DNA of 64,000 nt from assembly GCA_033977485.1 (NCBI GenBank), contig CM066985.1:72029045-72093044 (forward strand). The letters run 5' to 3'. The notes under the pieces were generated by a model that had not been told where the DNA came from, searched no databases, and was given only the letters and a program-made list of their open reading frames with translations. How positions within the stretch are numbered: position 1 is the stretch's first letter; every line of letters starts with the position of its first letter. The DNA comes from Hydrangea macrophylla. Taxonomy: Eukaryota > Streptophyta > Magnoliopsida > Cornales > Hydrangeaceae. Shown in pieces: positions 47,901 through 59,565 of the stretch. The translations under genes were made by a program, and so were the position numbers.

Positions 47901-50100
47901 GCAATTTTGGCACCCTTTTTAACATGCTTGTGTAATGTATATATATATATATATGTATTAGTTGAGGGCATATTTAGGTAATTAATTCGATTAAAAGGAT
48001 GTCAAGTAGAGGCCTATCATGAGATAGGATGAGAGGGGGTGTTTTAGTCTGCCGGGCTCCTTCCCCTCTCATTCCATAATCCCCGAACCCAATTAAATCT
48101 TTGGTTTCGCAAAAGATCAGTTTGCTTTTTAAATAGTTTATTAATTTTTCTTTTAAAAGTTAAGTGGCGACTCTTTGTATTTGAAATTTGAAAAAAAGTT
48201 ATTATAAAATTAAAAGTGGGCCCAAAATACCGGTATCCACAGGTGATAGCTTATGCTTCAAGGCAGTTGAGGACACACGAGAAGAATTATCCAACCCACG
48301 ACTTGGAGTTGGCGGCGGTAATCTTTGCATTAAAAATTTGGCATCACTACTTGTACGGGGAAACGTATGAAATATTTACCGATCACAAGAGTTTAAAATA
48401 TTTATTTACCCAAAGAGGGCTAAACATGAGACAGAGAAGATGGCTTGAATTAATGAAAGATTATGACTTGAAGATTAAGTGCCATCCGGGTAAAGCTAAC
48501 GTGGTTGCCGATGCTTTGAGTCGAAAGTCATTGAAAATTTAGCTTATTCTTTAACAGCGCAAGCAAAGTTAGTACAAGAATTTGAGCGATTGGAACTTGA
48601 AGTGATTTCCAGAATTCTAGATGGTTTAATGGCAGCTATCATAGCATAACCGAGTTTGATTGATGAAATCAAGGTAAGTTAGCTTTTGGATCCAAATTTC
48701 AAGAAGATAGTTGAAGAGTTACCTGAGGGTAGATGGCCAAAGTTCAGTTTTTAGAATAATGTGTTGAGTTATATTAATCGTTTATGTGTTCCTAATATCT
48801 AAGAGTTGAAAGATAAGATTATGGAAGAAGCTCACAACACGAGGTATATCGTGCATCTGGGTAGTACCAAGATGTATAGGGATTTGCGATAAGTGTATTG
48901 GTGGAGTGGTATGAAGCGGGAAGTTGCCGAGTTTGTGGCTAAGTGTCTTGTCAACGAGTGAAAGTCGAACATCAATGTCCAGCCGGAGAAGTACAACCAT
49001 TAGAGATACCAGAATGGAAATGGGAGCATATCACTATGCATTTTATAACAGGTTTGTAGCGATTTCCTAAGTCTAATGATAGTATTTGGGTGATCATTGA
49101 CCGGTTGACTAAGTCAGCCCATTTCTTGCCAATTAAGACTCATGATCCAACAAAGTTGGCAGAGCTTTATATCAGAGAAGTTATCAGATTACATGGGGCA
49201 CCGGTATCCATTGTGACAGATCGAAACATATGTTTTGTGTCTAGGTTTTGGAAGAGTTTGCAAAAAGCAATGGGGACAGCCTTGCACTTTAGCATAGCTT
49301 TTTATCCTCAGAAGGATGGTCAATTCGAATGAGTTATTCAAATTCTGGAAGATATGCTTCGAGGATGTGTTATGGATTTCAAGTTAGATTGGGAAACCCA
49401 TTTACCATTAGTGGAATTCTCTTATAATAATAGCTTCCAAACGAGTATTGGGATGGCTATGAGGCATTGTATGGTCGAAAATGTAGATCACCGGTGTGTT
49501 GGACAGAAGTTGGGAAAAAGAAACTTTTGGAACCCGAGATCGTGCAAATCACTACCGACAAAATCAAGTTAGTTAAACAATGACTAAAGGTAGCTCAGAG
49601 TCGATATAAGAGTTATGCGGATACTGGTAGAAAACCATTGGAATTCGAGGTAAGTGATTATGTTTTCTTGAAAGTGTCGCCTTCGAAAGGCATAGCACGA
49701 TTCGGTAAACGGGGTAAGTTAAGTCCAAGGATTGTAGGACCTTATTTGATTGTAGATAGAGTTGGTCCTGTCGCAAATCGGTTAGAATTGCCACAAGAGT
49801 TGGCTAACGTTCATAATGTATTTCATATTTCTATGTTACGACGTTGCTTATCAGATTCAAGTCACCATATTACTCCAGAACCGTTGATGATTTGAGAAGA
49901 CTTGACTTATGTTGAACATCCAGTTCGAATCCTAGACAGGAAAGATCAGGTGTTTAGAACCAAAGTCATTCCTCTAGTAATGGTGTTGTGGCGTAATCAC
50001 TCAGTAGAGAAGGCAACTTGGGAACGTGAAGATGAGATTCGAGAAAAGTATCCTCACTTGTTCGATTCTTGAGATAAGAAAAGTTTGAGGACAAACTTCC
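44937..50100 (+). pseudogene. Ty3/Gypsy pol fragment (RNase H, integrase, chromodomain-like), interrupted by a solo LTR
   Basis: Part one, 44937-45061, has the RNase H motif [16 protein letters not shown]. Part two, 48242-50100, continues with [40 protein letters not shown] and [11 protein letters not shown]. Integrase follows ([26 protein letters not shown]) and then a C-terminal region (VFLKVSPSKGIARFG, NVFHISMLRRC). Several frames and stops separate these, so it is dead. The reverse transcriptase, protease and gag are missing on the left. It belongs to the LTR at 50117-52346. Confidence 0.75.
45062..48241 (+). mobile_element. Solo LTR (TGTAGACACCCC ... GGTATCCACA) inside a Gypsy pol
   Basis: 3,180 bp, homologous to the LTR at 38956-42361. 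On its two sides the RNase H frame continues (MQG...; [10 protein letters not shown]), giving the insertion point to within a few bases. The flanks GGTAC / GGTGA are an eroded 5-bp TSD. Confidence 0.8.
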
Positions 50101-50116
50101 AAAAGGGAGGTAGAAA
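50101..50116 (+). other. Polypurine tract
   Basis: AAAAGGGAGGTAGAAA lies directly before the 3' LTR start TGTAATACCCG, as expected for second-strand priming. Confidence 0.7.
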
Positions 50117-52346
50117 TGTAATACCCGTACCCGGGGAAATGAAATAATATCTTCTTTACTTACATTAATTAATAATTAATAGCATGTGATAATTTGGGTA
50201 AGTTCCAGTTACCCGACGTGATAAGTGCTTAATAAAAGGGCACAGTTGTACAGATATAAAGTGGGACCCACAGGAGGTCCGGATTAAATTAATTGCATTT
50301 AGTTGCATCTATATGATTAAATGAATATTTGTTTAATTGCTTTAATATTTATTGTTTAGTTACGATTTTTACGGTGACAGTTTGGGTACCCGTGTGACAG
50401 TGAATTGGAACTAGATTCATAACTAGTAGGTTAACTAGCAACTTCATAAATTATATGGGACCACGTTTGGGACCCACGCGTGACATAGACAAATACCCAC
50501 TTTGATATTGGGTAGCTAATACAATTGTTTAGGGGATTTCATAATAAAGCTTAAAGAAATGTTGGGGGTGTAAACATAAATAGGAAAATTTTGACATAAA
50601 ACCCAAGAGGTTGACACCTCTTGGCATGACTCATCATCTCCTACATATTAAAACAAGAAAATATAGTTACAGAAGAGGAAACTCGGCCATTGACAGAAGC
50701 TCCACCGACTACGCCGTTTCTTTGCCATTTCGTCGCCGTCGGTACACCGTTTTGCGAATCGAAGCCGTATTCGGAATCGTGGAGTGAGAGGATCGTCTAT
50801 ATACCTTTCTTTTCCAGTTTTGTTAACGTTTTTCCGCGACCCTCTTTGAGGTGACGATACACATATGTGATATTTACATGTAGGATTATCACCGGAGTTA
50901 ATTAGAGCTAAAATTTACAAGGAATTTGGAGGTTCTAGGCTTTAATTGGAGCAATTTGTGAGGTGAGTACTCTAATCCTAAATTGGGTGTTAAATGATAC
51001 TTATGCAATATTGAGTATGATAGAATGCTTAGTTCTTGAATTAGTAGATAAAGCATGTATTAATTAGAGCTTAACATGTCAAATTTTGTGGAAATTGCTA
51101 TATGATATGCTTGACGTGCTTATGTGCTTAATTGGGTCAATGGATGTCAAGTGATGATCACCATTATTTAGCCCGTATTAACGGGACGATGCTTTCCTCA
51201 ACAAAAAGGGGACGGTGGTGACGACCACATCGATTTGACTACGGTCACGTGAGAGTGTGTGCTTTCGCTATATGCAACATTGAAGTGAGAAAAGGCCCAG
51301 AATCTTGGTCTGTTGCGATGGTGATTAGTTACTTGACATACCGGCGACTAGTTTTATCGTTGTATTGTTTAGATATTTCTTATGCACATTTCATACTCCA
51401 ATGGCACAGTTAAAGTATTCACTAAGCGTAAGCTTAAAACAAAATTATTTTCTATGTGGTTATTGAATAACCACCGCAAGTATGGTTCGCGAAGCGGAAA
51501 GGAAGTGATCGGGAAACCGGGCGAAGGGTTGTGTTGTTTATATGTTCATAAGTTGTAATTATGTTAGCCATGGTGAAGTAGAAATTCATGTTTGTAAGTT
51601 TATGGTTATTAATGGTTTAGTTGGGAGAACAAGCTATGTTTACGTTGCAAACTTCTTTCATAAGTTGTAATGTGTTAAGAACAAACTTTTAATGCTTTAG
51701 GATGTGGTTTGGTACTTGCTAGTAGGTGAAAGCATTCTCATTTGGGTAAAAGTTGTGTTTTGAGTATTTGGACTTATGTTGAGCAAAAAATTGGGAGTGT
51801 TTTCAAATGGCTTTTGATGTTTTTATAAAGTTGGGTTTGGTTTGGATCATGTTTAAAAATGTGTGGGAATGTTTAAATATGATTGCAGATATGTTGTGGA
51901 AGTTTTGGAAGTGTTTCCAAGTGATTTGGACTAGTTTTGGTGAAGTTTTAAACTTGCAAAAAGGTTGGGGAGGGCTACTGCAGAATTATTCTGCAGAAAG
52001 GTAGAGTCCGGTTGACCGGATATTTCTGACTCTCTGTCTAGTCAACCGGCCTGGTAAGTTTTGCTAAATAATGATGTTTTTGTGGTCATAACTTGGGTTA
52101 GGAAGCTCGGATTCGCAAGCCGTTTTCACCGTTGGTATTAAAATGAAAAATATTATATTTTGACATTGAGCTTGACTAAAATATCAAAATGACCATTTTA
52201 CCATTGGGGTTAATTACATACAAATGAACTTTATGAAGAGTTTAAAAGAGAGTTTAAACTTGTTTTATGTTATATGTGTTGGGGATGTGCCTTGGTGGTA
52301 TTGTTACACGTGTCCTAATTCGCCCGAGGCGGGTTGGGGTATGACA
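50117..52346 (+). mobile_element. 3' LTR of the truncated Gypsy element
   Basis: 2,230 bp from TGTAATACCCGTACC to GGGGTATGACA. TGTAATACCC starts are characteristic of Tekay/Del-type chromovirus LTRs. It contains GTGAGTACTC near 50962 and an inverted GGTTATTGAATAACC near 51460. Two CCGGTTGACCGG / GTCAACCGG motifs lie near 52010-52050. A diverged relative on the opposite strand starts at 62955. Confidence 0.75.
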
Positions 52347-52697
52347 CTATGGATATTGAAGAGCAAACTATCCCGGGGCAAAGGTGTCACGCCCCGGAAC
52401 GACAAAAATAGAGAAAAATAAATTTCCTTTTTGAGTCCAAAGGCAGCGACGGGTGAAGTCACATGATTGTCCACACCACGCAGTACTAAGCAACGAGAAG
52501 TAATAGTGTAACAAGAATGAAGTCTAGGTTCTGATCACAACGTAACATAAAGTCAACAGAAGTTACTAACTATTACACATCAGAGTCTCGAATCAAATAT
52601 AAGACAGCGGAAGTACAAATGTCAAGGCAACATATGCCTGACTACAAAAAGGGTTCTAAAACGATAAAGACAATTAGCTACAATTCTAGTCTAGTCT

Positions 52698-52880
52698 TCA
52701 GTTGGCGTAAAGGTAGTCCTCGGCGTAGTAGTCTTCTTCGGTCTGACCTCCGTCGGGGAAATTCTCCACGGGGACGTCGTCACTAGGATGGTAGTCTTCT
52801 CCTGCGGGCCCTTCACCTGTAAAGTCATAACCAGGGTGCGCTGGAACATAGAAATGTCCAGCGGCATAAACGCCGTCAGC
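52698..52880 (-). other. 60-codon LTR reading frame ending EDYYAEDYLYAN-stop
   Basis: Open frame from ADGVYAAGHF to AEDYLYAN-stop, acidic and Tyr-rich. The right LTR keeps the same frame without indels (61000-61182). It has no ATG, and a TAA precedes it in frame. It follows a TTAAG that resembles a 3' splice site. See findings for the comparison between LTRs. Confidence 0.35.
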
Positions 52881-53737
52881 TTAATGAAAGCTGAGTGAGT
52901 TAGATACTAACAGGGTATCAACTATTGAAGTTATTACAAGTTATAAACAGTAACCAAGTTAGAGTTCAGTGAGGGTAACTCCTTTACATCAAACCGATTA
53001 TCCGATTACTAACGTCTTACTCATTTTAAGACCGATAACACGTCTTGATGGGGGGAACAGACTCGACAATAGTTCAACTCTATAAATACACCATTGCTCA
53101 TCCACCGCTTTTAAGAACATATGCACAGTTCACCACGTTCACCGCATGTCATGGATACCACGTTAGTCCATCCCCCGCTTTTAAGAACATATGCACAGTT
53201 CACCGCATGTCAGGGATATAACGCTTTAAACAACAGTACATCATTCTATGCCACGACTTAGCGACGTCAACCAGTGATCACGGACCACCGTATGTCATAG
53301 ACACCTTCGTCTGTCTACCGCTTTTAAGAACATATGATTAGATCATCTGGCTATCTTAGGGAAAATGGTCCGGTTCACCGCAAGTCATAGACACCTTCGT
53401 CTGTCTACCGCTTTTAAGTATATATGATCGACCAAAGCCCGCCCACACAAGGTTCCCGAATCTTAGCAAACCTACTTAAGTTCAACTCTATCACCGATAC
53501 ATTATAATCCTAATGTGGTCCGACTACTCTGAATGAAATGAACGTTAACTCCAAAGGATTCACGACTATTCCGTTATCTAGCATCATAAACATTATCCGT
53601 TAATCTTGTTGTTACTACGATCCTACGCCACATTAACTCATTATCATGTATGTATTACAATAATAAAGCATGCTGGGAAATACTGAACAGTAAATAAACA
53701 ACTAAACAGTTATTATAAGAAAACAGTATTCTGAAAC

Positions 53738-54512
53738 TTCCAATCGATTGGTATAGAGGTCCAATCGATTGGTATAAAAGTGGCATCAATCGATTGGAAA
53801 AAGTTCAATCGATTGGATCATAATCCATGCCAATTGATTGCATAAAGTGTCAATCGATTGGGACCTGAAAGATGTCAATCGATTGGTAAGAGTACCAATC
53901 GATTGGTACTTTGTCTTCTTCACAGTGAAGACTGTCCAGCAACATATAAACAGGAATACATGGTTTACACTCCATTTCTTCATTCAAAACACATTCTAAC
54001 ATCAATATAAAGCTACCAAGTGAGTTTAAAACTCACCTTAGGTGTCTAGGGTGTGTTTGGGAATGTGTAATGAAGCTTGGAGCTTCAATGGTGGCTCCTC
54101 TCTCTCTCCTCTGCTCTGTCTTCTTCTTTCTTCTTCTCTTCTTTCTTCTTTTCGATCTTCTTCTCTTCTTCCTTCTTGTCTCAGTCCATGGATGTGTGTG
54201 TGAGTGTATGAATATGTGTATATATATGTGTATATATATGAGTGTATATAAACACACACACACAAGTACTCCCTCTCACTCTCTAGTTTTTGAAAACAAA
54301 AAATGGGCGAGATTGGGTCGCATATATATATAGATGGGGAAGTGTTCACGTGGACAAACCCCAGCCAGAGCAAAAGAATCTGCCCAGCTGCCTCCAATCG
54401 ATTGGTATTAGTGTCAATCGATTGATATGAGCAATCGATTGGTATACTTGCCAATCGATTGGTACCCAAAATAAGGCAATCGATTATAAAACTTGTCAAT
54501 CGATTGGTATCC
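53738..54512. repeat. Two clusters of CCAATCGATTGG palindromes flanking the LTR core
   Basis: Cluster one (53738-53922) has eight copies of YCAATCGATTGR and cluster two (54391-54512) has six, at irregular 12-30-bp spacing. Between them lie the GAAGAAGA-rich leader, the GCTTCAATGGTGGC block and the TATA box. The right LTR repeats the arrangement at 62034-62209 and 62684-62802. Confidence 0.85.
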
Positions 54513-54661
54513 AAATTATACCAAGGGTAAGGCCAAGCTCATACAAGTATTAAAAAGAAACGTACAAGGTCTTATTCACATAATATATTACAAAAATACA
54601 GGGTATTACATCATCCACCACTCATTAAAGATTTCGTCTGCGAAATCCAAAATAAGCAAGG

Positions 54662-57600
54662 TTAAAACAAAAATGGAAACTTCTCTTGCATCTCCGACTC
54701 CAATTCCCATGAAGCTTCTCCTTCGTCGTGGTGCTTCCACTGAACCTTCACTAGCGGAATATCCTTGTTTCTGAGCTTATTCACTCCTCGGTCTAGAATA
54801 CGCACTGGTCCTTCGTTGTAGGTCGCGTTCTCGTTCACCTCGATATCTTCAAAACTGATCTCGTGCGTTGGGTTGTGGGCACACGTCCTCAACATGCTGA
54901 TGTGGAAAACGTCGTGCACTCCTGACATCTTTGGCGGCAATGCAAGTCGATAAGCAACCTTCCCAACACGTTCTAGGATCTCGAACGGTCCAATGAATCA
55001 CGACGACAACTTGCCTCTCTTCTGTCTGAATCTGACGATACCTCGAACTGGCGAGACTTTGAGTAGCACACGATCTCCAACTGCAAACTCTAGATCTTTC
55101 CGTCGCTTGTCGGCATAGCTCTTGTGTCTGGATTGCGCTGTCTTCATCTTTTCTCGTACAATTTGGATCTTCTCGCTGGTTTCTCGAATCATCTCAAGCC
55201 CAAGTAGTTGAGTATCTCCGACTTCGGCCCAACATAGCGGCGATTGACAAGGTCTTCCATACAAAGCTTCAAACGGTGCCATCCCTATGCTCGTGTGGTA
55301 GCTGTTGTTGTAGGCAAACTCGATCAAAGGTAGATGCGTCTCCCATGAACTCTCGAATTCAATGACGCAGGCTCGCAACATATCCTCCATCACTTGATTA
55401 ACTCGTTCTGTCTGACCGTCTGTCTATGGATGAAAGGCTGAACTCAAATTCAATGAAGTTCCCATTGCTGTCTGAAGGCTTTTCCAAAATTCCGCGGTGA
55501 AGCGTGAATCTCGATATGAAACTATTGAGACAGGTACACCGTGCAGTCGCACTACTTGCTGTAGATACATCCGGCTCAATCTTTCAACACGGTACGTCAT
55601 GCTGTAGGCGATAAAATGTGCTGACTTGGTGAGCCGATCCACTATTACCCAAATAGCGTCGTGGTTTTGCTGAGACTTTGGCAATCCAACCACAAAATCC
55701 ATGGTGATGTGCTCCCATTTCCATTGGGGAATTGGTAGCGATTGTAGGAGTCCAGGTGGTTTCTGATGCTCTGCCTTCACTTGTTTGCAAATAAGACATT
55801 GCGATACATGCCCGGCCACTTCTCGCTTCATTCCTTCCCACCAGAAGTTTCTCTTCAAGTCCTTATACATCTTGTTTCCTCCTAGGTGGATAGTCATCCT
55901 TGACTTGTGTGCTTCATCCAGAATGTTCTTCCTGAGACCATCGTCATTTGGCACACAGAGTCTACCTTTGCATCTCAGTGCTCCGTCCGTACTAATACTC
56001 CATATCTCTGGTTCCTTTGCGGACATCTTAGCAAACCATAACTTAAAATCCTCGTTCGACTGTTGAGCTTCCAAGATGCGGCTGATGAGAGTCGGTTGCA
56101 TGACAAGACATCCAAAGTGTTGTCCTTCTCCTGATTCCACTGGTCGAAGGTCGAATTCGTCTAACGTCTCTAATGCTCGCCATTCTCTAATCAAAATCGA
56201 AGCAACCAAAAGGCGTGGCCTCCGGCTCAGAGCGTCGGCTACAACATTTGCTTTACCCGGGTGGTATTGCAAAGAGAAGTCGTAGTCCTTGAGTAGTTCC
56301 ATCCATCTCCGTTGTCGCATGTTCAACTCCTTCTGAGAGAAAAGGTACCTTAAACTCTTGTGATCTGAGAACAAGTCAAACTTTTTTCCATACAAATAGT
56401 GTCTCCAAATCTTCAGGGCGAACACGATTACAGCTAGTTCCAAGTCGTGCGTCGGATAGTTCTTCTCATGCGGCTTCAATTATCTTGATCCGTATGCGAT
56501 GACATTCCCCTCTTGCATTAGCATACAACCAAGTCCTTGGTGTGATGCATCACTATAGATTATGAATTGCTCACCACTCTTAGGTATCGCAAGCACGGGT
56601 GCTGAGGTTTGTCTCTCTTTCAATTCCTGAAATGCATCCTCATGTTTATCAGTCCATTCGTACTTCGTCTCCTTCCTAGTCAGGCTTGTCAATGGTCCTG
56701 CGATTCTAGAGAATCCTTCCACAAATCTCCGGTAATACCTAGCCAATCCAAGGAAACTTCTAACTTCGGTCGCGTTGGTTGGTCTGTTCCAGCTCAAGAC
56801 TGCATCGATCTTAGATGAGTCTATGAAAATCCCATCCTGTGATATCATATGTCCCAGGAATTTAACATCTTGAAGCCAGAATTCACACTTACTGAATTTC
56901 GCATACAGACTATTGTCTCTGAGAGTCTGTAGAGCAATTTGTATATGCTTCTAATTATGTTCTTCTTCCGTCCTTGAATAAATTAGAATGTCGTCGATGA
57001 ATGCTATAATGAATTGATCCGGATAGGGTCTGAATACTCTATTCATTAGGTCCATGAATACTGCCGGGGCATTAGTCAATCCAAAAGACATCACTAGAAA
57101 TTCGTAGTGTCCATATCTCTTCCTGAAGGCAGTTTTTGGTATGTCCTTCGGTCGAACTAGCAATTGATGGTATCCTGAACGCAAATCAATTTTTGAGAAT
57201 ATCCTTGATCCTTGCAGTTGATCGAACAGGTCGTCTATCCGGGGAAGTTGGTATCTATTCTTGATCGTGACTTTATTCAGCTCCCTGTAGTCGATACAGA
57301 GTCGCAACTCTCCGTCCTTCTTTTTCACAAATAGAACTGGTGCTCCCCAAGGTGATGTACTCGGGCGAACAAAACCTAAGTCTTCAAGTTCCTGAACTTG
57401 CTTCTTCAATTCTAACATTTCTGTTGGCTTCATCCGATACGGGGTCTTGGAAATTGGCAACGTTTCGGGTGCTAACTCAATGCAGAAGTCTATCTCTCTC
57501 TTCGGCGGAAGTCCTGAGATACTTCAGAACACATCTTCAAAGTCTTGAATAACGAGGATCTGGTTGATAGTAAGCTCCGTGCTTGAAGTCTTAATCGTGG

Positions 57601-59169
57601 CTAGGCAGCTCGTGATAAACATGTCGCTCAACGGTTGGCACTGAAATCTGATCTGCGAGCAACCAGGCGTCGAAAAGACAATGGTCTGACTAACACAATC
57701 CAGATTAGCACCATACTTAGTAAGCCAATCCATTCCTAGGATCACGTCGAACTCAGACATTGACAAGACTATCAAGTCTGCCGGACGATTTCTATCCTCT
57801 AGTGTCAAGGGACAATCCTTGCACATCTTAACTAACCTAACGGATACTCCCAAGGGAGAAACGGCATTAAGGGTCGGCTCAAGTGCTAGGGGTAGCAAAC
57901 CCAAATCACGTACCATCTTAATAGCTATGAAAGAACATGCGGCACCGGTATCAAACAAAGCTCTAACTTGACAGTGAAATAAATTGAGTGTACCTTCCAA
58001 GTTCTGCTGTTCCTTAGCATTATACCCTGCATTGTCAGGGATGATGGCATTCACCCTAACCTGTCATTGCTGTCCTTGAGCAGGCGCCCCATAGTAGCCT
58101 CCACGTGGTGCTTGACAATCCTTGCTTATGTGACCAGGCTTGTTACAGTTGCGGCAGACGAGGTCATTACAGCGGTTGGTCTTGGGGGCTGTGCAATACC
58201 TTGCAATTGTCCGGGCATTCCACAGTTAAAACATCCATCAGTGTTCTGTCGCTGGGCGGCGGGCTGTACCTGAGGTGGTCCTCGCTGTTGATTCTGTTGT
58301 CGAGGAAATTTAGCTTGGGGCTTCCTTGTCCCATCCCATGTGCGCTTGGTTCCCTGATAGTTGTTGGTTGGGGGTTTCCATCTCTGGTTGTTCCTTGATG
58401 ATTGCGCAGGAAAGTTCCTTGGTTGGAAGGTCCTGGGTGGAGGTCGATTCGCTTGTGGTCCTTGCACAGGGTAAGCATCCTTTTCCAAACTTGAAGCAAG
58501 ACGGACAATCCCTTCAAACGACTGGCCCAAATGGCCTATCATCATGTGCCGGAGGTGTGGGTTGAGTCCTTGGTGGAATCGCTTGACCTTCTTGGCGGAG
58601 GTGTCTATCATATGCGGAGCGAAACGGGAAAGTCGCTCGAATTGTGTAGTATACTCCCTGACTGTCCAGTTTCCTTGGGTTAGACTCAGGAAATTCCTCT
58701 CTTGTTGGTCTCTTTCGTCCTCATGGAAATACTTCTCGAGAAATCGAGTCTTGAATGCTTCCCAAGGCATTCTCCTTGCAACGTCAATCCCAATCGTGGC
58801 TCTCTTGGCCTCCCACCAGTCCGCAGCGAAGTAAGTCAGTTGAAATGCGGCTAGACATCTCTTGTCAAGCTCACTACACTCCAGGGCTTCAAAGATTAGC
58901 TCCAACTCTCGTATCCATTGCTCTGCTTTCCAGGACTCTGCCATGCCATCGAACTTCTCGGGTCGCAGGCCACGAAATCGTTCCAACAGCTTATCGCCTG
59001 CCTGTCTGGGAGGGACAACGTGGTTGTTGCCGTTGTTGTTGGTGGCATGATTGTAGGTATCGCCGATGTGCTCCATCCGTTGCATGAAGGCTTCGAAGAC
59101 TCCAGTTGGGTCCATACCCTCGGGAATGGGTGATCCCAGTCGTACTTGGTTCCTTGTGGGTCCCACCAT
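54662..59169 (-). pseudogene. gag-pol of the chromovirus-like element, decayed
   Basis: Gag 58126-59169 (LERFRGLRPEKFDGMAESWK; FKTRFLEKYFHEDERDQQER), ending out of frame within two CCHC knuckles after a 1-base loss near 58208. Protease 57524-58054 with LFDTGAACSFI and VILGMDWL. RT 56951-57460 with [11 protein letters not shown] and [10 protein letters not shown]. RNase H 56480-56848 with [16 protein letters not shown]. Integrase 55424-56479 with the zinc-binding [12 protein letters not shown] region and MDFVVGLP; the second catalytic Asp position (SDRD in relatives) reads SYRD. Integrase C-terminus 54998-55393, chromodomain-like tail 54662-54940 (VKVQWKHHDEGEASWE). Five in-frame stops separate these segments. 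Confidence 0.85.
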
Positions 59170-59565
59170 AGTGATCCGTGTGAGGTGTACCTATGAAGGA
59201 TCTAACGATTAGCTGACAATCTTTTCGGGGAAATGACCATAATTAAATAACAGAAAGCATAACATGAATCAAAATCACAACCATAACATAATAATGAGAT
59301 GATAACAGAAATAACCAAGAGAAACGATCTGCCATATATATATACCCAAAAGATGTACAACAGAGTACACAACAGATCATCTGTGTACCACATAGTACAT
59401 GGTCCTATACAAGATCTAAACAAAAGGAAGATATACACAAGACCACTACTGGTGGCTACCTATACAAAAGGCTATGGTCAATAGCTGTCTATGTAAGCGT
59501 CAAAAGTAAGTGGACAACATGTCCTAAAGTTAAACGTAAAAGTCTAAGTTCTAAAGGTGCTGGAC
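59170..59565 (-). other. Spacer between the additional ORF and gag
   Basis: About 400 bp without a convincing frame. A short AT repeat and an imperfect GTACACAACAGATCATCTGT palindrome (59365-59390) are the only structure seen. Confidence 0.5.

Larger units (their letters stand above)
52385..54610 (-). repeat. 3' LTR of the chromovirus-like element
   Basis: 2,226 bp, TGTCACGCCCC...GGTATTACA on the plus strand. Visible differences from the right LTR are mostly single transitions, implying a moderately recent insertion. It includes palindrome clusters (53738-53922, 54391-54512), a TATATATATATG box near 54325 on the minus strand and a short reading frame at 52698-52880. Confidence 0.9.

Noticed and set aside
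53738..53922. CRISPR-like array of 12-bp repeats
   Set aside because: The repeats are short palindromes at irregular spacing in a plant LTR, with no cas genes; not a CRISPR.
54038..54514. Minus-strand Arg/Lys/Glu-rich frame
   Set aside because: Arises from (GAA)n/(GAG)n leader and TG microsatellite in the LTR; nearly the same in both LTRs by duplication.
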